Part shown: one piece after another, positions 1 to 6,437 of the stretch
Numbering within the stretch: position 1 is the first letter of the stretch
How the letters are laid out: every line of letters begins with the position of its first letter
NCBI GenBank assembly: GCA_002422265.1
Contig: DIUB01000098.1
Span: 1 to 6,437, forward strand
DNA: 6,437 nt
DNA from: Geobacter sp. UBA6169
Lineage (GTDB): Bacteria > Desulfobacterota > Desulfuromonadia > Geobacterales > Pseudopelobacteraceae
Reading direction: 5' to 3'
Program-made: the position numbers and the translations under genes
The notes under the pieces: model-generated
What the model was told of the DNA's origin: nothing
Seen by the model: only the letters and a program-made list of their open reading frames with translations
The model's database searches: none

Positions 1-87
1 CGCAACACCCTTGATCGTCTGGAAGACTGGCTGTATGACGGCTGGCCCGATGTTGAGATTACTGCCAGCCAGGTCACTGAACTATAA
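1..87 (+). CDS. C-terminal end of an unidentified protein (5' end outside the window)
   Basis: An open frame enters at base 1 and stops at TAA 85-87, giving the last 28 residues of a protein. The tail is acidic and aromatic, with the motif LEDWLYDGWPDVEI, and is not hydrophobic enough to be a membrane helix. I do not recognise the family. It does not resemble the C-terminus of PhoH/YbeZ, the gene that often precedes ybeY. It lies 95 bp before the next start codon and is separated from it by a promoter, so it is probably a different transcription unit, although read-through is possible because no terminator hairpin is visible after it. The frame call rests on the open reading to the window edge and on the stop lying just before the promoter. 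Confidence 0.6.
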   Translation, partial: RNTLDRLEDWLYDGWPDVEITASQVTEL

Positions 88-89
88 AA

Positions 90-119
90 TTGACACCGTT
101 TATCACCCGCGGGTATACT
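90..119 (+). promoter_or_regulatory. Predicted sigma-70 promoter for the pgpH-ybeY-corC-lnt operon
   Basis: A perfect -35 hexamer TTGACA (90-95) is followed after an 18-bp spacer by TATACT (114-119), which matches TATAAT at five of six positions. Transcription would start near 125-127, leaving a leader of about 57 nt before the ATG at 183. It sits between the stop of the previous gene and the first gene of a tightly packed same-strand cluster, where an operon promoter is expected. The later gene junctions are too tight to leave obvious room for separate promoters, so this one probably drives all five genes. The call is from sequence match only. Confidence 0.7.
105..114. promoter_or_regulatory. 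10-bp perfect palindrome in the promoter spacer, possible operator
   Basis: ACCCGCGGGT is its own reverse complement. It lies in the spacer between the -35 and -10 hexamers and shares its last base with the first base of the -10. With one extra C on the left, the symmetry extends to TAT on the left and ATA on the right. A dimeric regulator bound here would block RNA polymerase. No regulator can be named, and a GC-rich 10-bp palindrome can arise by chance. Confidence 0.3.
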
Positions 120-182
120 CCATCCCTCATCATGTACCATTACCGCTCCACATACCCTCCACCCGCCGTCTAACGGTTCGTC

Positions 183-2579
183 ATGCCCGAATCCCCCGGA
201 CATACCACCGCGCAGACTGCTCAGGCTTACCTCGCCAAACTGGGAGGTAACCTGCTTGACTCAATCGTACGTCGCTTTTCAAATCCTGAAACGGCCCGAC
301 GCAACCGCATCCTGCTGTTGCTGCTTACTGCCGCCATTCTCACCCTGCTGCTGGTCCCGAACCAGCACCTTACCTCGGCCCGCTACCAGCCGGGAGAAAT
401 AGCAACCTCTGATATCCGTGCCACCCAGGAATACCTGCTGGAAGACCAGGAGCTGACCCGGCAGCGACTGCGCGATGTGGAAACCACCGCCCCGATCGTC
501 TACACTGCCGGTGATGATGTGGTGCCGCTGTTGCTGCAGGCGTTCAAACGGGCAGCAGAAACGGTACAGACAAACCGCACCGGCAAGGCTGATATCAGCA
601 CCACTGCATTGCGTCCTCTGCTGGAACCGATTCTTGATGTGCAGCTGGCCGAGGCCGAACTGCGCACCCTGCTGCGGCTGGAGTACGATGAGCAGCTGAC
701 GGCAAGCCTCGAACGCCTCTTGAAAACCGTCTACCAGCACAAGGTTATTCTGGATGCCAAGGTCTTCCGCTCTGATGCCACGCGCGGAATCGAGATTCAG
801 AACCGTAGCGGCAAGGTAATCGACAACGCCGGCAGCTCAACCGCTTTCATCGAGATCAGCGAGGCGCGCCGGATGCTGCAGGCCAACCGACTGGAGGGGA
901 TCGGCAGTGACGCCTCCCGCCAGCTGCTGGCGCTTTTGGCCAAGATGCTCAAGCCCAACCTGTTCTTTGATCGCGAAGCCACCGAAGCCCGCAAGGCGCT
1001 GGCGCTGAGAGAGGTCAAGCCGGTACTGTACAAGATTCAGAAAGGGGAGATGATCGTCCGGATCGGCGAGCGGGTCAGCCAGGATCAGGCCAAGAAGCTG
1101 GAGATGATCTACCAGGCCAGCCGGGGAGGCGGTACGTTCTCTACTGCAGTGGGCATCTTTGCACTGGTACTGGTGCTGATCTACTTTCCCTACCGGTTCG
1201 CCTGCAAGAACATCCGCAAATTCAACCCCACCAATCGCGACCTGCTGGCCATAGCCCTGCTGATTGTAGCTAGTCTGCTGATCTTCAAACTGGCCCTGCT
1301 GATCTCCACCAATATCGGGGCAGCCTTTCCCACGGTATCCCCGCAGGCCTACGCCTACCTGTTCCCCTTTGCAGCAGGTGCCATGACCGTCAGGGTGCTG
1401 CTCAACTCGGAAGTGGCGCTGGTTTACTGCATAATGATGGCCCCGATGCTGGGGCTCTTGTTCAACAGCAATCTTGCCGTGGTGGTCTACGCCATGCTCA
1501 GCATGGTGGTTGGCGCCCACGGTGTACGCCAGTGTCAGGACCGCAGCGCCATCTACACGGCCGGCGGCAAGGTGGCGTTGGTCAACCTGGCCATCGGGCT
1601 CTGTTTCCAGACCGTTGACGGCTCACTCTTCAGCATGCAGACCCTCTATGTGGCGGCATTCGCCCTGATCGGCGCCCTGCTCTCCTCCATGCTGGTTTCT
1701 GCCTTTGTCCCGCTGTTTGAATCCATGTTTCACTACACCACCAACATCAAGCTGCTGGAGCTTTCCAATCTCAATTCACCGCTGTTGCGTGATCTGATGG
1801 TCAAGGCGCCGGGCACCTATCACCACAGTGTCGTGGTGGGCAACCTGGTGGAAGCGGCGGCCGAGGCGATCGGGGCCAACCCGCTGCTGGCACGGGCAGC
1901 GGCCTACTACCACGATATCGGTAAGGCAGCCAAGCCGCTCTACTTCATTGAAAACATGCAGGGTGGCGAAAACCGCCACGACAAGCTCTCACCCCACATG
2001 TCGGCCCTGATCCTGATCTCTCACATCAAAGAAGGGGAAACCCTGGCCCGCGAGCGGCATCTTGGCCAGCCGATCATCGATATCATCCGTCAGCACCACG
2101 GCACCGCCCTGATCAAATTTTTCTATGAAAAGGCCAAGCTGCAGGCCGAGGCATCCGGGCAACAGGTTGATCCCCAGGAGTTCCGCTACCCCGGCCCCAA
2201 GCCGCAGACCCGTGAGGCCGGTCTGGTGATGCTGGCCGATGCGGTTGAGGCCGCCTCCCGCACCCTGATCAACCCGACACCGGACCGGATTCAGGGTATG
2301 GTCCAGAAGCTGATCAACCGGATCTTTACCGACGGACAGCTTGACGAGTGTGAGCTGACCCTCAAAAACCTGCATGAGATTGCCAAGAGCTTCAATCGAA
2401 TCCTGTGCGCCATCTTCCATCACCGGATCGACTATCCCGAACCGGTGCACAAAGGGGGCAACGGAGGTAAAAAGCCACATGCACATCCTGGTACAGAACA
2501 ATCAACGAAGACACCAGGCCCCGCTGCGCACCATCCGGCAGGCAGCGGCGACAATATTAAACGCCTTGGGATGTCCTGA
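183..2579 (+). CDS. pgpH: 7TM-HD family cyclic-dinucleotide phosphodiesterase (PgpH/YqfF type)
   Basis: A membrane phosphodiesterase of 798 residues; characterised PgpH proteins hydrolyse c-di-AMP to pApA. The cytoplasmic N-terminus (1-42) is followed by a first membrane helix (about 43-58), an extracytoplasmic 7TMR-HDED-type domain (about 60-318), seven helices (about 319-511) and a cytoplasmic HD domain (about 540-700). The metal-binding set looks complete: H548 in TYHHS, H577-D578 in YYHDIGK, H613 in SHIKEG, H638-H639 in QHHG and D686 in LADAVEA. Their order and spacing agree with those I recall for Listeria PgpH. ATG 183 is the only ATG after the in-frame stop at 171-173, but it has no clear Shine-Dalgarno. 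The last 45 or so residues are Gly/Pro/His-rich, and the final 101 nt overlap ybeY in another frame, so the C-terminus may be an unconserved extension. The family is certain. The c-di-AMP substrate is inferred, since Geobacter-like bacteria also use cGAMP. Confidence 0.93.
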   Translation: MPESPGHTTAQTAQAYLAKLGGNLLDSIVRRFSNPETARRNRILLLLLTAAILTLLLVPNQHLTSARYQPGEIATSDIRATQEYLLEDQELTRQRLRDVETTAPIVYTAGDDVVPLLLQAFKRAAETVQTNRTGKADISTTALRPLLEPILDVQLAEAELRTLLRLEYDEQLTASLERLLKTVYQHKVILDAKVFRSDATRGIEIQNRSGKVIDNAGSSTAFIEISEARRMLQANRLEGIGSDASRQLLALLAKMLKPNLFFDREATEARKALALREVKPVLYKIQKGEMIVRIGERVSQDQAKKLEMIYQASRGGGTFSTAVGIFALVLVLIYFPYRFACKNIRKFNPTNRDLLAIALLIVASLLIFKLALLISTNIGAAFPTVSPQAYAYLFPFAAGAMTVRVLLNSEVALVYCIMMAPMLGLLFNSNLAVVVYAMLSMVVGAHGVRQCQDRSAIYTAGGKVALVNLAIGLCFQTVDGSLFSMQTLYVAAFALIGALLSSMLVSAFVPLFESMFHYTTNIKLLELSNLNSPLLRDLMVKAPGTYHHSVVVGNLVEAAAEAIGANPLLARAAAYYHDIGKAAKPLYFIENMQGGENRHDKLSPHMSALILISHIKEGETLARERHLGQPIIDIIRQHHGTALIKFFYEKAKLQAEASGQQVDPQEFRYPGPKPQTREAGLVMLADAVEAASRTLINPTPDRIQGMVQKLINRIFTDGQLDECELTLKNLHEIAKSFNRILCAIFHHRIDYPEPVHKGGNGGKKPHAHPGTEQSTKTPGPAAHHPAGSGDNIKRLGMS
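2463..2468 (+). promoter_or_regulatory. Shine-Dalgarno site that fixes the ybeY start
   Basis: GGAGGT ends 10 nt before ATG 2479, a strong ribosome binding site. It supports ATG 2479 as the ybeY start over the in-frame ATG at 2374, which would add 35 residues lying entirely inside conserved pgpH sequence and not resembling YbeY. The site is inside the pgpH reading frame, so ribosomes finishing pgpH pass over it and the two genes may be translationally coupled. Confidence 0.8.
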
Positions 2580-2955
2580 CGAAACAGAACTCTCCATCAC
2601 CATTACGGGCGACCGGGCCATCCACCGCCTGAACCGTGACTACCTGGGCAAGGACCGCCCCACCAACGTGATCTCCTTCTCTCTGCAGGAAGGGGAGTTC
2701 AGCGAACTGGCCTGCCATGCCCTGGGGGATGTGGTCATCTCGGCCGATACGGCGGCTCAGGAGGCAGCCGGTGCCGGCTGGTCCCCCTACGAGCGGCTGA
2801 TCTTCCTGCTGCTGCACGGCATCCTGCACCTGTGCGGGTATGACCATGAGCGCAGCGGTGCGACAGCAGCCCGGCGCATGGAACGCAAACAGCAGGAACT
2901 CTGGCAATTACTGCAACAGAAGGGGCTAACCACTCTGCCCCCGATATCACCGTAA
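2479..2955 (+). CDS. ybeY: Endoribonuclease YbeY (16S rRNA maturation / ribosome quality control)
   Basis: A single-strand-specific, zinc-dependent endoribonuclease of 158 residues, close to the usual 150-160. In other bacteria YbeY acts in 16S rRNA 3'-end maturation and, with RNase R, in decay of defective 70S ribosomes. The family signature HGILHLCGYDH supplies the three zinc ligands H113, H117 and H123. The conserved GKDRPTNVISF segment (residues 57-67) carries the conserved arginine R60. ALGDVVIS (81-88) is the usual central strand. It is a cytoplasmic protein with no signal peptide. It starts at ATG 2479 behind GGAGGT, begins inside the end of pgpH, and is followed 17 nt later by corC, the same partner as in E. 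coli. Confidence 0.96.
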   Translation: MHILVQNNQRRHQAPLRTIRQAAATILNALGCPDETELSITITGDRAIHRLNRDYLGKDRPTNVISFSLQEGEFSELACHALGDVVISADTAAQEAAGAGWSPYERLIFLLLHGILHLCGYDHERSGATAARRMERKQQELWQLLQQKGLTTLPPISP

Positions 2956-2972
2956 AGAGAGGGAACAAGAAC

Positions 2973-3827
2973 GTGGACGAGAGTAACAGTCGCAGGCCGG
3001 CAGGTCTGTTCGGTATGGTCTCCCGCCTGGTAACCGGACGCAGAAAGGTTACGGAGGAAGAGTTTCACGAACTGATTGAGGCCGGCGAAGAGGAAGGGAT
3101 TGTTGACGAACAGGAACGGGAGATGATCAGCGCCATTCTGGAGCTGGACAACACCGTGGTGCGTGAGATCATGGTGCCCCGCACCGATATGGCTGCCATC
3201 AGTGTTGAGGCAACGGTGCGGGAGGCGATTGATGCCATCATCGCCTGCGGCCATTCACGCATCCCGGTCTTTGAAGGAACCCTGGACAATATCGTTGGCC
3301 TGCTGTACGCCAAAGATCTGCTCAAGTGCTGGGGCCTTCAGGATACCCAGATCCGCCTGCAGGAACTGATTCGCGAACCGTTCTTCACTCCTGAGACCAA
3401 GACCCTGCAGCAACTCTTGCAGGAATTCAAGAAGAAGAAGGTCCATCTGGCCATTGTGGTGGACGAGTACGGCGGCACCTCGGGACTGGTCACCATCGAA
3501 GACCTGCTGGAGCAGATCGTGGGTGACATCCAGGACGAGTACGACATGGAAGAAGAACTGTACACCGTCGCGCCGGACGGCAGCATCACCACCGATGCCC
3601 GGCTGCCGATCGAGGATCTTGAAGAACAGCTGGAGATTGAGATCGAACGGGACAAGTTCGACACTGTCGGCGGCCTGGTGGTACACCTGGCCGAAGGGAT
3701 ACCCGCAGCCGGTACCGTTGTTACCGGTGCAGGTCTCACGATCGAGATCCTTGAGGCAGACCAGCGCAAGGTCAAGCGGGTCAGGATCATCCGCAGCAGC
3801 GAGACAACGGAGTCGACTACGTCGTGA
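2973..3827 (+). CDS. corC: CorC/YbeX-type CBS-pair protein (HlyC/CorC family, soluble form)
   Basis: A 284-residue cytoplasmic protein with the same layout and nearly the same length as E. coli CorC/YbeX. A short N-terminus leads into the EGIVDEQEREMI segment (41-52), then a CBS pair (about 66-185, with VREIMVPRTDM at the start and VVDEYGGTSGLVTIEDLLE near the end), then a CorC_HlyC transporter-associated domain (about 195-275, with FDTVGGLV). It lacks the DUF21 membrane domain of larger relatives. The family was first linked to Mg/Co efflux through CorA, and YbeX has also been tied to ribosome metabolism, which fits the position beside ybeY. CBS pairs bind adenine nucleotides, often with Mg. 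The start is GTG 2973, preceded about 9 nt upstream by AGAGGGA. The stop overlaps the lnt start by 4 nt. Confidence 0.93.
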   Translation: MDESNSRRPAGLFGMVSRLVTGRRKVTEEEFHELIEAGEEEGIVDEQEREMISAILELDNTVVREIMVPRTDMAAISVEATVREAIDAIIACGHSRIPVFEGTLDNIVGLLYAKDLLKCWGLQDTQIRLQELIREPFFTPETKTLQQLLQEFKKKKVHLAIVVDEYGGTSGLVTIEDLLEQIVGDIQDEYDMEEELYTVAPDGSITTDARLPIEDLEEQLEIEIERDKFDTVGGLVVHLAEGIPAAGTVVTGAGLTIEILEADQRKVKRVRIIRSSETTESTTS

Positions 3828-5431
3828 ATCGTCCTGGGCTCCGGCTGCCGCTCCACTTCAGCGCCTTTCGTCCGGCACTGCTGGCCATATTCTCCGGCCT
3901 GCTGATCACGCTTGCATTCCCCAAGGCAGACCTGTCATTTCTGGCCTGGATCGCCCTGATTCCGCTCCTGACCGCCCTGGAAGGCCAATCTCCCCGCAAC
4001 GCCTTCAAGCTGGGCCTTGTGTGCGGTTCTGTCGCCTACGCCGGGCTGCTCTACTGGGTCATCATCGTCATGACCGAGTACGGCCACCTGCCGCTCTATG
4101 CCGGCATCCCGCTGTGGCTGTTGCTATCCGGCTGGCTGGCACTCTTCTATGGCGCCGCTGCCTGGGCCACGGCCCTGGGTGAGCGGTTCGGCATCAAATC
4201 AGCCCTGATGCTTCCTTTGGCCTGGGTTGCCGCCGACTACCTGCGCAGCTTCCTGTTAACCGGCTTTCCCTGGACCATGCTGGGCCATTCCCAATACCGG
4301 CTGCTGCCGCTGATCCAGCTGTCCGACATCACCGGTGTCTTCGGTATCACCGCCCTGATCGTCCTGGCAAATGTGGTGCTGTACCGCATTATCCGTGCCC
4401 TTGCCGGTGCCGAAATCCCCTACCCGGCCAAGAGTGCCGTTTTGCTGGTACTGGCACTGACCGCCACCCTGGGGTACGGTTTCATGCGGCTCAACACACC
4501 GCCCCCTCCCTCAGCGCCGCTGAACGTTGCCCTGATTCAGGGCAATATCGACCAGTCAGTCAAGTGGTCTCCGGCCTTCCGTGAGACCACCCTGGATATC
4601 TACACCAACCTCTCCCGGCAGGCCGCAGCACGGATACAACCGGGGCTGATCGTCTGGCCCGAGAGCGCCGCACCGTTCTTCTTTCAGGAAAACAGCCCGG
4701 CATCGGACCGGATCCGCACCCTGAGCCGGGAACTGAACACCCACCTGCTGTTCGGCAGTCCGGCCATGGAGCTGCGCAACAATCGGCCGGCCAACCTGAA
4801 CAGCGCCTTTCTGCTGGGGCCTGACGGCAGCGAACGGGGCCGCAGCGACAAGGTGCATCTGGTGCCGTTCGGCGAATACGTCCCCCTGGCCCGGCTGCTG
4901 CCCTTTGTCAACAAACTGGTACACGGCATCGGCGACTTTGCCCCCGGCCAGGAAATCAAACCGCTTAATGCAGCCGACACGCCGCTGGGGGTACTGGTCT
5001 GCTATGAGGCGATCTTTCCCGAGCTGGCCCGCGCCCATGTCAACAGCGGCAGCCGGGTGCTGGTCAACATCACCAACGATGCCTGGTTCGGCCGCTCATC
5101 CGCCCCCTATCAGCACCTCTCCATGGCCGCCTTCCGGGCCGTAGAGACCCGCACGCCGCTGGTGCGGGCCGCCAACACCGGCATCACCTCCATTATTGAC
5201 CAGAACGGCCATATCAAGGGGATGACCTCACTATTCAGGGAAGCGGTCATGGTGGGAGAAGTACGACCGGGCAGCAGCAGCTCCCTTTACCTGAAAATCG
5301 GCGACCTGTTTGCCCAGGGTTGTCTGGGGCTGATACTGCTGCTTGCTGCAGCTGCAGGTTTCCGATTAAAACAGACAACGCAGACCGCCACCAACCGAAA
5401 TGAAAAGCCAGACCATCAGGAGCTGCCATGA
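3824..5431 (+). CDS. lnt: Apolipoprotein N-acyltransferase
   Basis: Lnt adds the third acyl chain to the N-terminal cysteine of lipoproteins, the last step after Lgt and LspA, at the periplasmic face of the inner membrane. The 535-residue product (E. coli about 512) has N-terminal membrane helices between about 18 and 220, a periplasmic nitrilase-like domain (about 233-480) and a last helix (about 497-514). The catalytic triad is visible: E280 in WPESAAP, K343 in SDKVHLVPFGEY and C393 in VCYEAIFPE. The FGE motif glutamate is E351. NITNDAWFG (415-423) and AANTGITS (449-456) are also typical of the family. The start is GTG 3824 within GTGA, overlapping the corC stop, with GGAG 3809-3812 upstream, so translation is probably coupled to corC. 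The end overlaps the next gene by ATGA. A charged, Gln/Thr-rich tail of about 20 residues follows the last helix. Confidence 0.96.
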   Translation: MNRPGLRLPLHFSAFRPALLAIFSGLLITLAFPKADLSFLAWIALIPLLTALEGQSPRNAFKLGLVCGSVAYAGLLYWVIIVMTEYGHLPLYAGIPLWLLLSGWLALFYGAAAWATALGERFGIKSALMLPLAWVAADYLRSFLLTGFPWTMLGHSQYRLLPLIQLSDITGVFGITALIVLANVVLYRIIRALAGAEIPYPAKSAVLLVLALTATLGYGFMRLNTPPPPSAPLNVALIQGNIDQSVKWSPAFRETTLDIYTNLSRQAAARIQPGLIVWPESAAPFFFQENSPASDRIRTLSRELNTHLLFGSPAMELRNNRPANLNSAFLLGPDGSERGRSDKVHLVPFGEYVPLARLLPFVNKLVHGIGDFAPGQEIKPLNAADTPLGVLVCYEAIFPELARAHVNSGSRVLVNITNDAWFGRSSAPYQHLSMAAFRAVETRTPLVRAANTGITSIIDQNGHIKGMTSLFREAVMVGEVRPGSSSSLYLKIGDLFAQGCLGLILLLAAAAGFRLKQTTQTATNRNEKPDHQELP

Positions 5432-6402
5432 CCACACGCCGCACATCCTCATTACAGCTGCGGGGATTCATCTCCCTGCTGACCGCCTTAAGCTTTCTGG
5501 TAATGACCATCTCCGGCATCATCCTGTTCATTGTCCCCCAGGGGCGCATCGCCTCCTGGATCGACTGGCGGATGCTGGGCCTGACCAAGAGCCAGTGGGG
5601 CGACATGCACATCACCACCAGCCTGCTGTTCATCATCGCCGGCATCTGGCATACCTGGCTCAACTGGCGGGCTCTGATCAGCTACTTCAAAGACAAGGCC
5701 ACCCAGACCCTGGCCCTGAAACGCGAGTTGCTACTTGCAGCCTTCCTGACGGTCTTCTTTACCATCGGCGCCATCTACAAGACACCACCGCTCAACTACA
5801 TCCTTGAGCTGAACGAAGAGATCAAGGAATACTGGATCAAGACCGCCGAGGATGAGCCGCCGGTTTCCCATGCCGAGCTGCTCACCCTGCGAAACTTCCT
5901 CAAAAAAACCGATCTGGAGCTTGAGCCGTCCCTTAAACTGCTTGAGCAGCACAAGATCCGATTCAGCGGGCCAGACCAGAAGCTGGGGGATATTGCCAGA
6001 CAGAACCAGACAAGTCCGGCCGCCATCTTCAAGCTGCTGAATCAGCCGACCGATCCTCCCCCGACTCCGGCAGCACCGGTCGTCCCTCCATCGGCTTCCG
6101 CGCCGGCAGCACCACAGCCGCAGCTCACCGCAGCGCCAGCCACGGTACCGACCATAGCAGCGCCGGCACGCTGGACAGTCGAGCTGGTGGAAAAGCGTTT
6201 TGAAGGGACCGGCTTTGGCCGCAAACAGCTGGACGAGATCTGCACCGAACTGAAGCTGGACCCGGCAGTTGCCCGCACCAAGCTGGCTAACCGCAAGATC
6301 ACAGCCGCCTCCGGTGACACCCTTAAACAGATCGCTGAACGGCACAACGAACACCCCCTTGAGCTGCTCAAAATCTTGCTTGTGGGAGAACCGGTGCGAT
6401 AA
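5428..6402 (+). CDS. DUF4405-like membrane protein with duplicated C-terminal module
   Basis: A 324-residue protein of unknown role. Three hydrophobic helices lie at about 14-37, 59-80 and 99-117. Helix 2 carries H61 and H75, 14 residues apart, in a segment reading DMHITTSLLF then IWHTWLNW, which resembles DUF4405/cytochrome b561-like membrane domains. After the helices comes a soluble module (about 150-206), a Pro/Ala-rich linker (about 207-248) and a second related module (about 249-320). In both modules a short LxLxP segment precedes KI, an LxxIA segment, a Pro seven residues after that Ala, and a final KxL. The second half of each module is loosely LysM-like or helix-turn-helix-like. ATG 5428 overlaps the lnt stop as ATGA, with AGGAG 5418-5422 five nt upstream, so co-translation with lnt is likely. 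DUF4405 membership is from memory of the motif. A redox role and the side of the membrane on which the tail lies are unproven. Confidence 0.75.
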   Translation: MTTRRTSSLQLRGFISLLTALSFLVMTISGIILFIVPQGRIASWIDWRMLGLTKSQWGDMHITTSLLFIIAGIWHTWLNWRALISYFKDKATQTLALKRELLLAAFLTVFFTIGAIYKTPPLNYILELNEEIKEYWIKTAEDEPPVSHAELLTLRNFLKKTDLELEPSLKLLEQHKIRFSGPDQKLGDIARQNQTSPAAIFKLLNQPTDPPPTPAAPVVPPSASAPAAPQPQLTAAPATVPTIAAPARWTVELVEKRFEGTGFGRKQLDEICTELKLDPAVARTKLANRKITAASGDTLKQIAERHNEHPLELLKILLVGEPVR

Positions 6403-6437
6403 GGCAAGAAGCAGTTCACGCAACATGCTGTTTTCAT

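Noticed and set aside
11..250. 79-codon plus-strand open frame spanning the end of the upstream gene and the promoter
   Set aside because: It crosses the stop of the real upstream gene, the promoter and the start of pgpH, has no ribosome binding site, and its composition does not look like a protein.
1492..1506. Short hairpin CCATGC-TCA-GCATGG inside pgpH
   Set aside because: It lies within a conserved membrane-helix coding region with no T tract, so it is neither a terminator nor an evident regulatory site.
837..1520. 227-codon minus-strand open frame inside pgpH
   Set aside because: It is antisense to conserved HDED and membrane sequence. The long frame is a by-product of G/C-rich third positions, the product is Gln/Gly/His-rich with no recognisable motif, and pgpH is clearly the coding strand.
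5346..5357. 12-bp palindrome CTGCAGCTGCAG near the end of lnt
   Set aside because: It encodes Ala/Leu residues of the last membrane helix, where GC-rich repetitive codons make such palindromes likely by chance.
5731..6426. 231-codon minus-strand open frame opposite the last gene
   Set aside because: The plus-strand gene has a good ribosome binding site, an ATGA coupling to lnt and clear domain structure. The antisense product is Cys/Arg/Gly-rich without a motif.
6403..6437. Possible start of a next gene at ATG 6425, or a terminator after the last gene
   Set aside because: Only four codons follow the ATG before the window ends and there is no well-spaced ribosome binding site. No hairpin with a T run is visible in these 35 bases.

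Overview
The window holds five consecutive plus-strand genes that read as one operon, preceded by the last 28 codons of an unrelated-looking gene and a good sigma-70-type promoter. The order is a 7TM-HD phosphodiesterase (pgpH/yqfF family), ybeY (rRNA endonuclease), corC/ybeX (soluble CBS-pair protein), lnt (apolipoprotein N-acyltransferase) and a membrane protein with a DUF4405-like N-terminus. The ybeY-corC-lnt core matches the E. coli ybeZ-ybeY-ybeX-lnt cluster. Having a pgpH-type gene directly before ybeY is common outside the gamma-proteobacteria. Gene order, fairly high G+C with C/G-rich third positions, and the DUF4405-like gene suggest Desulfuromonadota (Geobacter, Trichlorobacter or Pelobacter relatives). 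This is inferred from memory of such genomes, not from a search.

Layout: 1-87 is the end of an unidentified gene. 88-182 is a short intergenic region with TTGACA (90-95) and TATACT (114-119) 18 bp apart, and a perfect 10-bp palindrome in the spacer touching the -10. 183-2579 is pgpH, 2479-2955 ybeY, 2973-3827 corC, 3824-5431 lnt and 5428-6402 the DUF4405-like gene. The genes are tightly packed: 4-nt overlaps at corC/lnt and lnt/DUF4405, 17 nt between ybeY and corC, and an unusually long 101-nt overlap at pgpH/ybeY. There is no gene-free stretch over 300 bases, and no RNA gene, insertion sequence, CRISPR or phage signal was seen.

Functionally the cluster joins cyclic-dinucleotide breakdown (PgpH), ribosome maturation and quality control (YbeY, probably CorC/YbeX) and envelope lipoprotein maturation (Lnt). 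The last gene encodes three membrane helices followed by two copies of a roughly 50-residue soluble module separated by a Pro/Ala-rich linker. It is the least understood part of the window. I see no clear new defence or mobile system: this is mainly a conserved housekeeping operon. The points worth following up are the duplicated module, the pgpH/ybeY overlap and the promoter palindrome.
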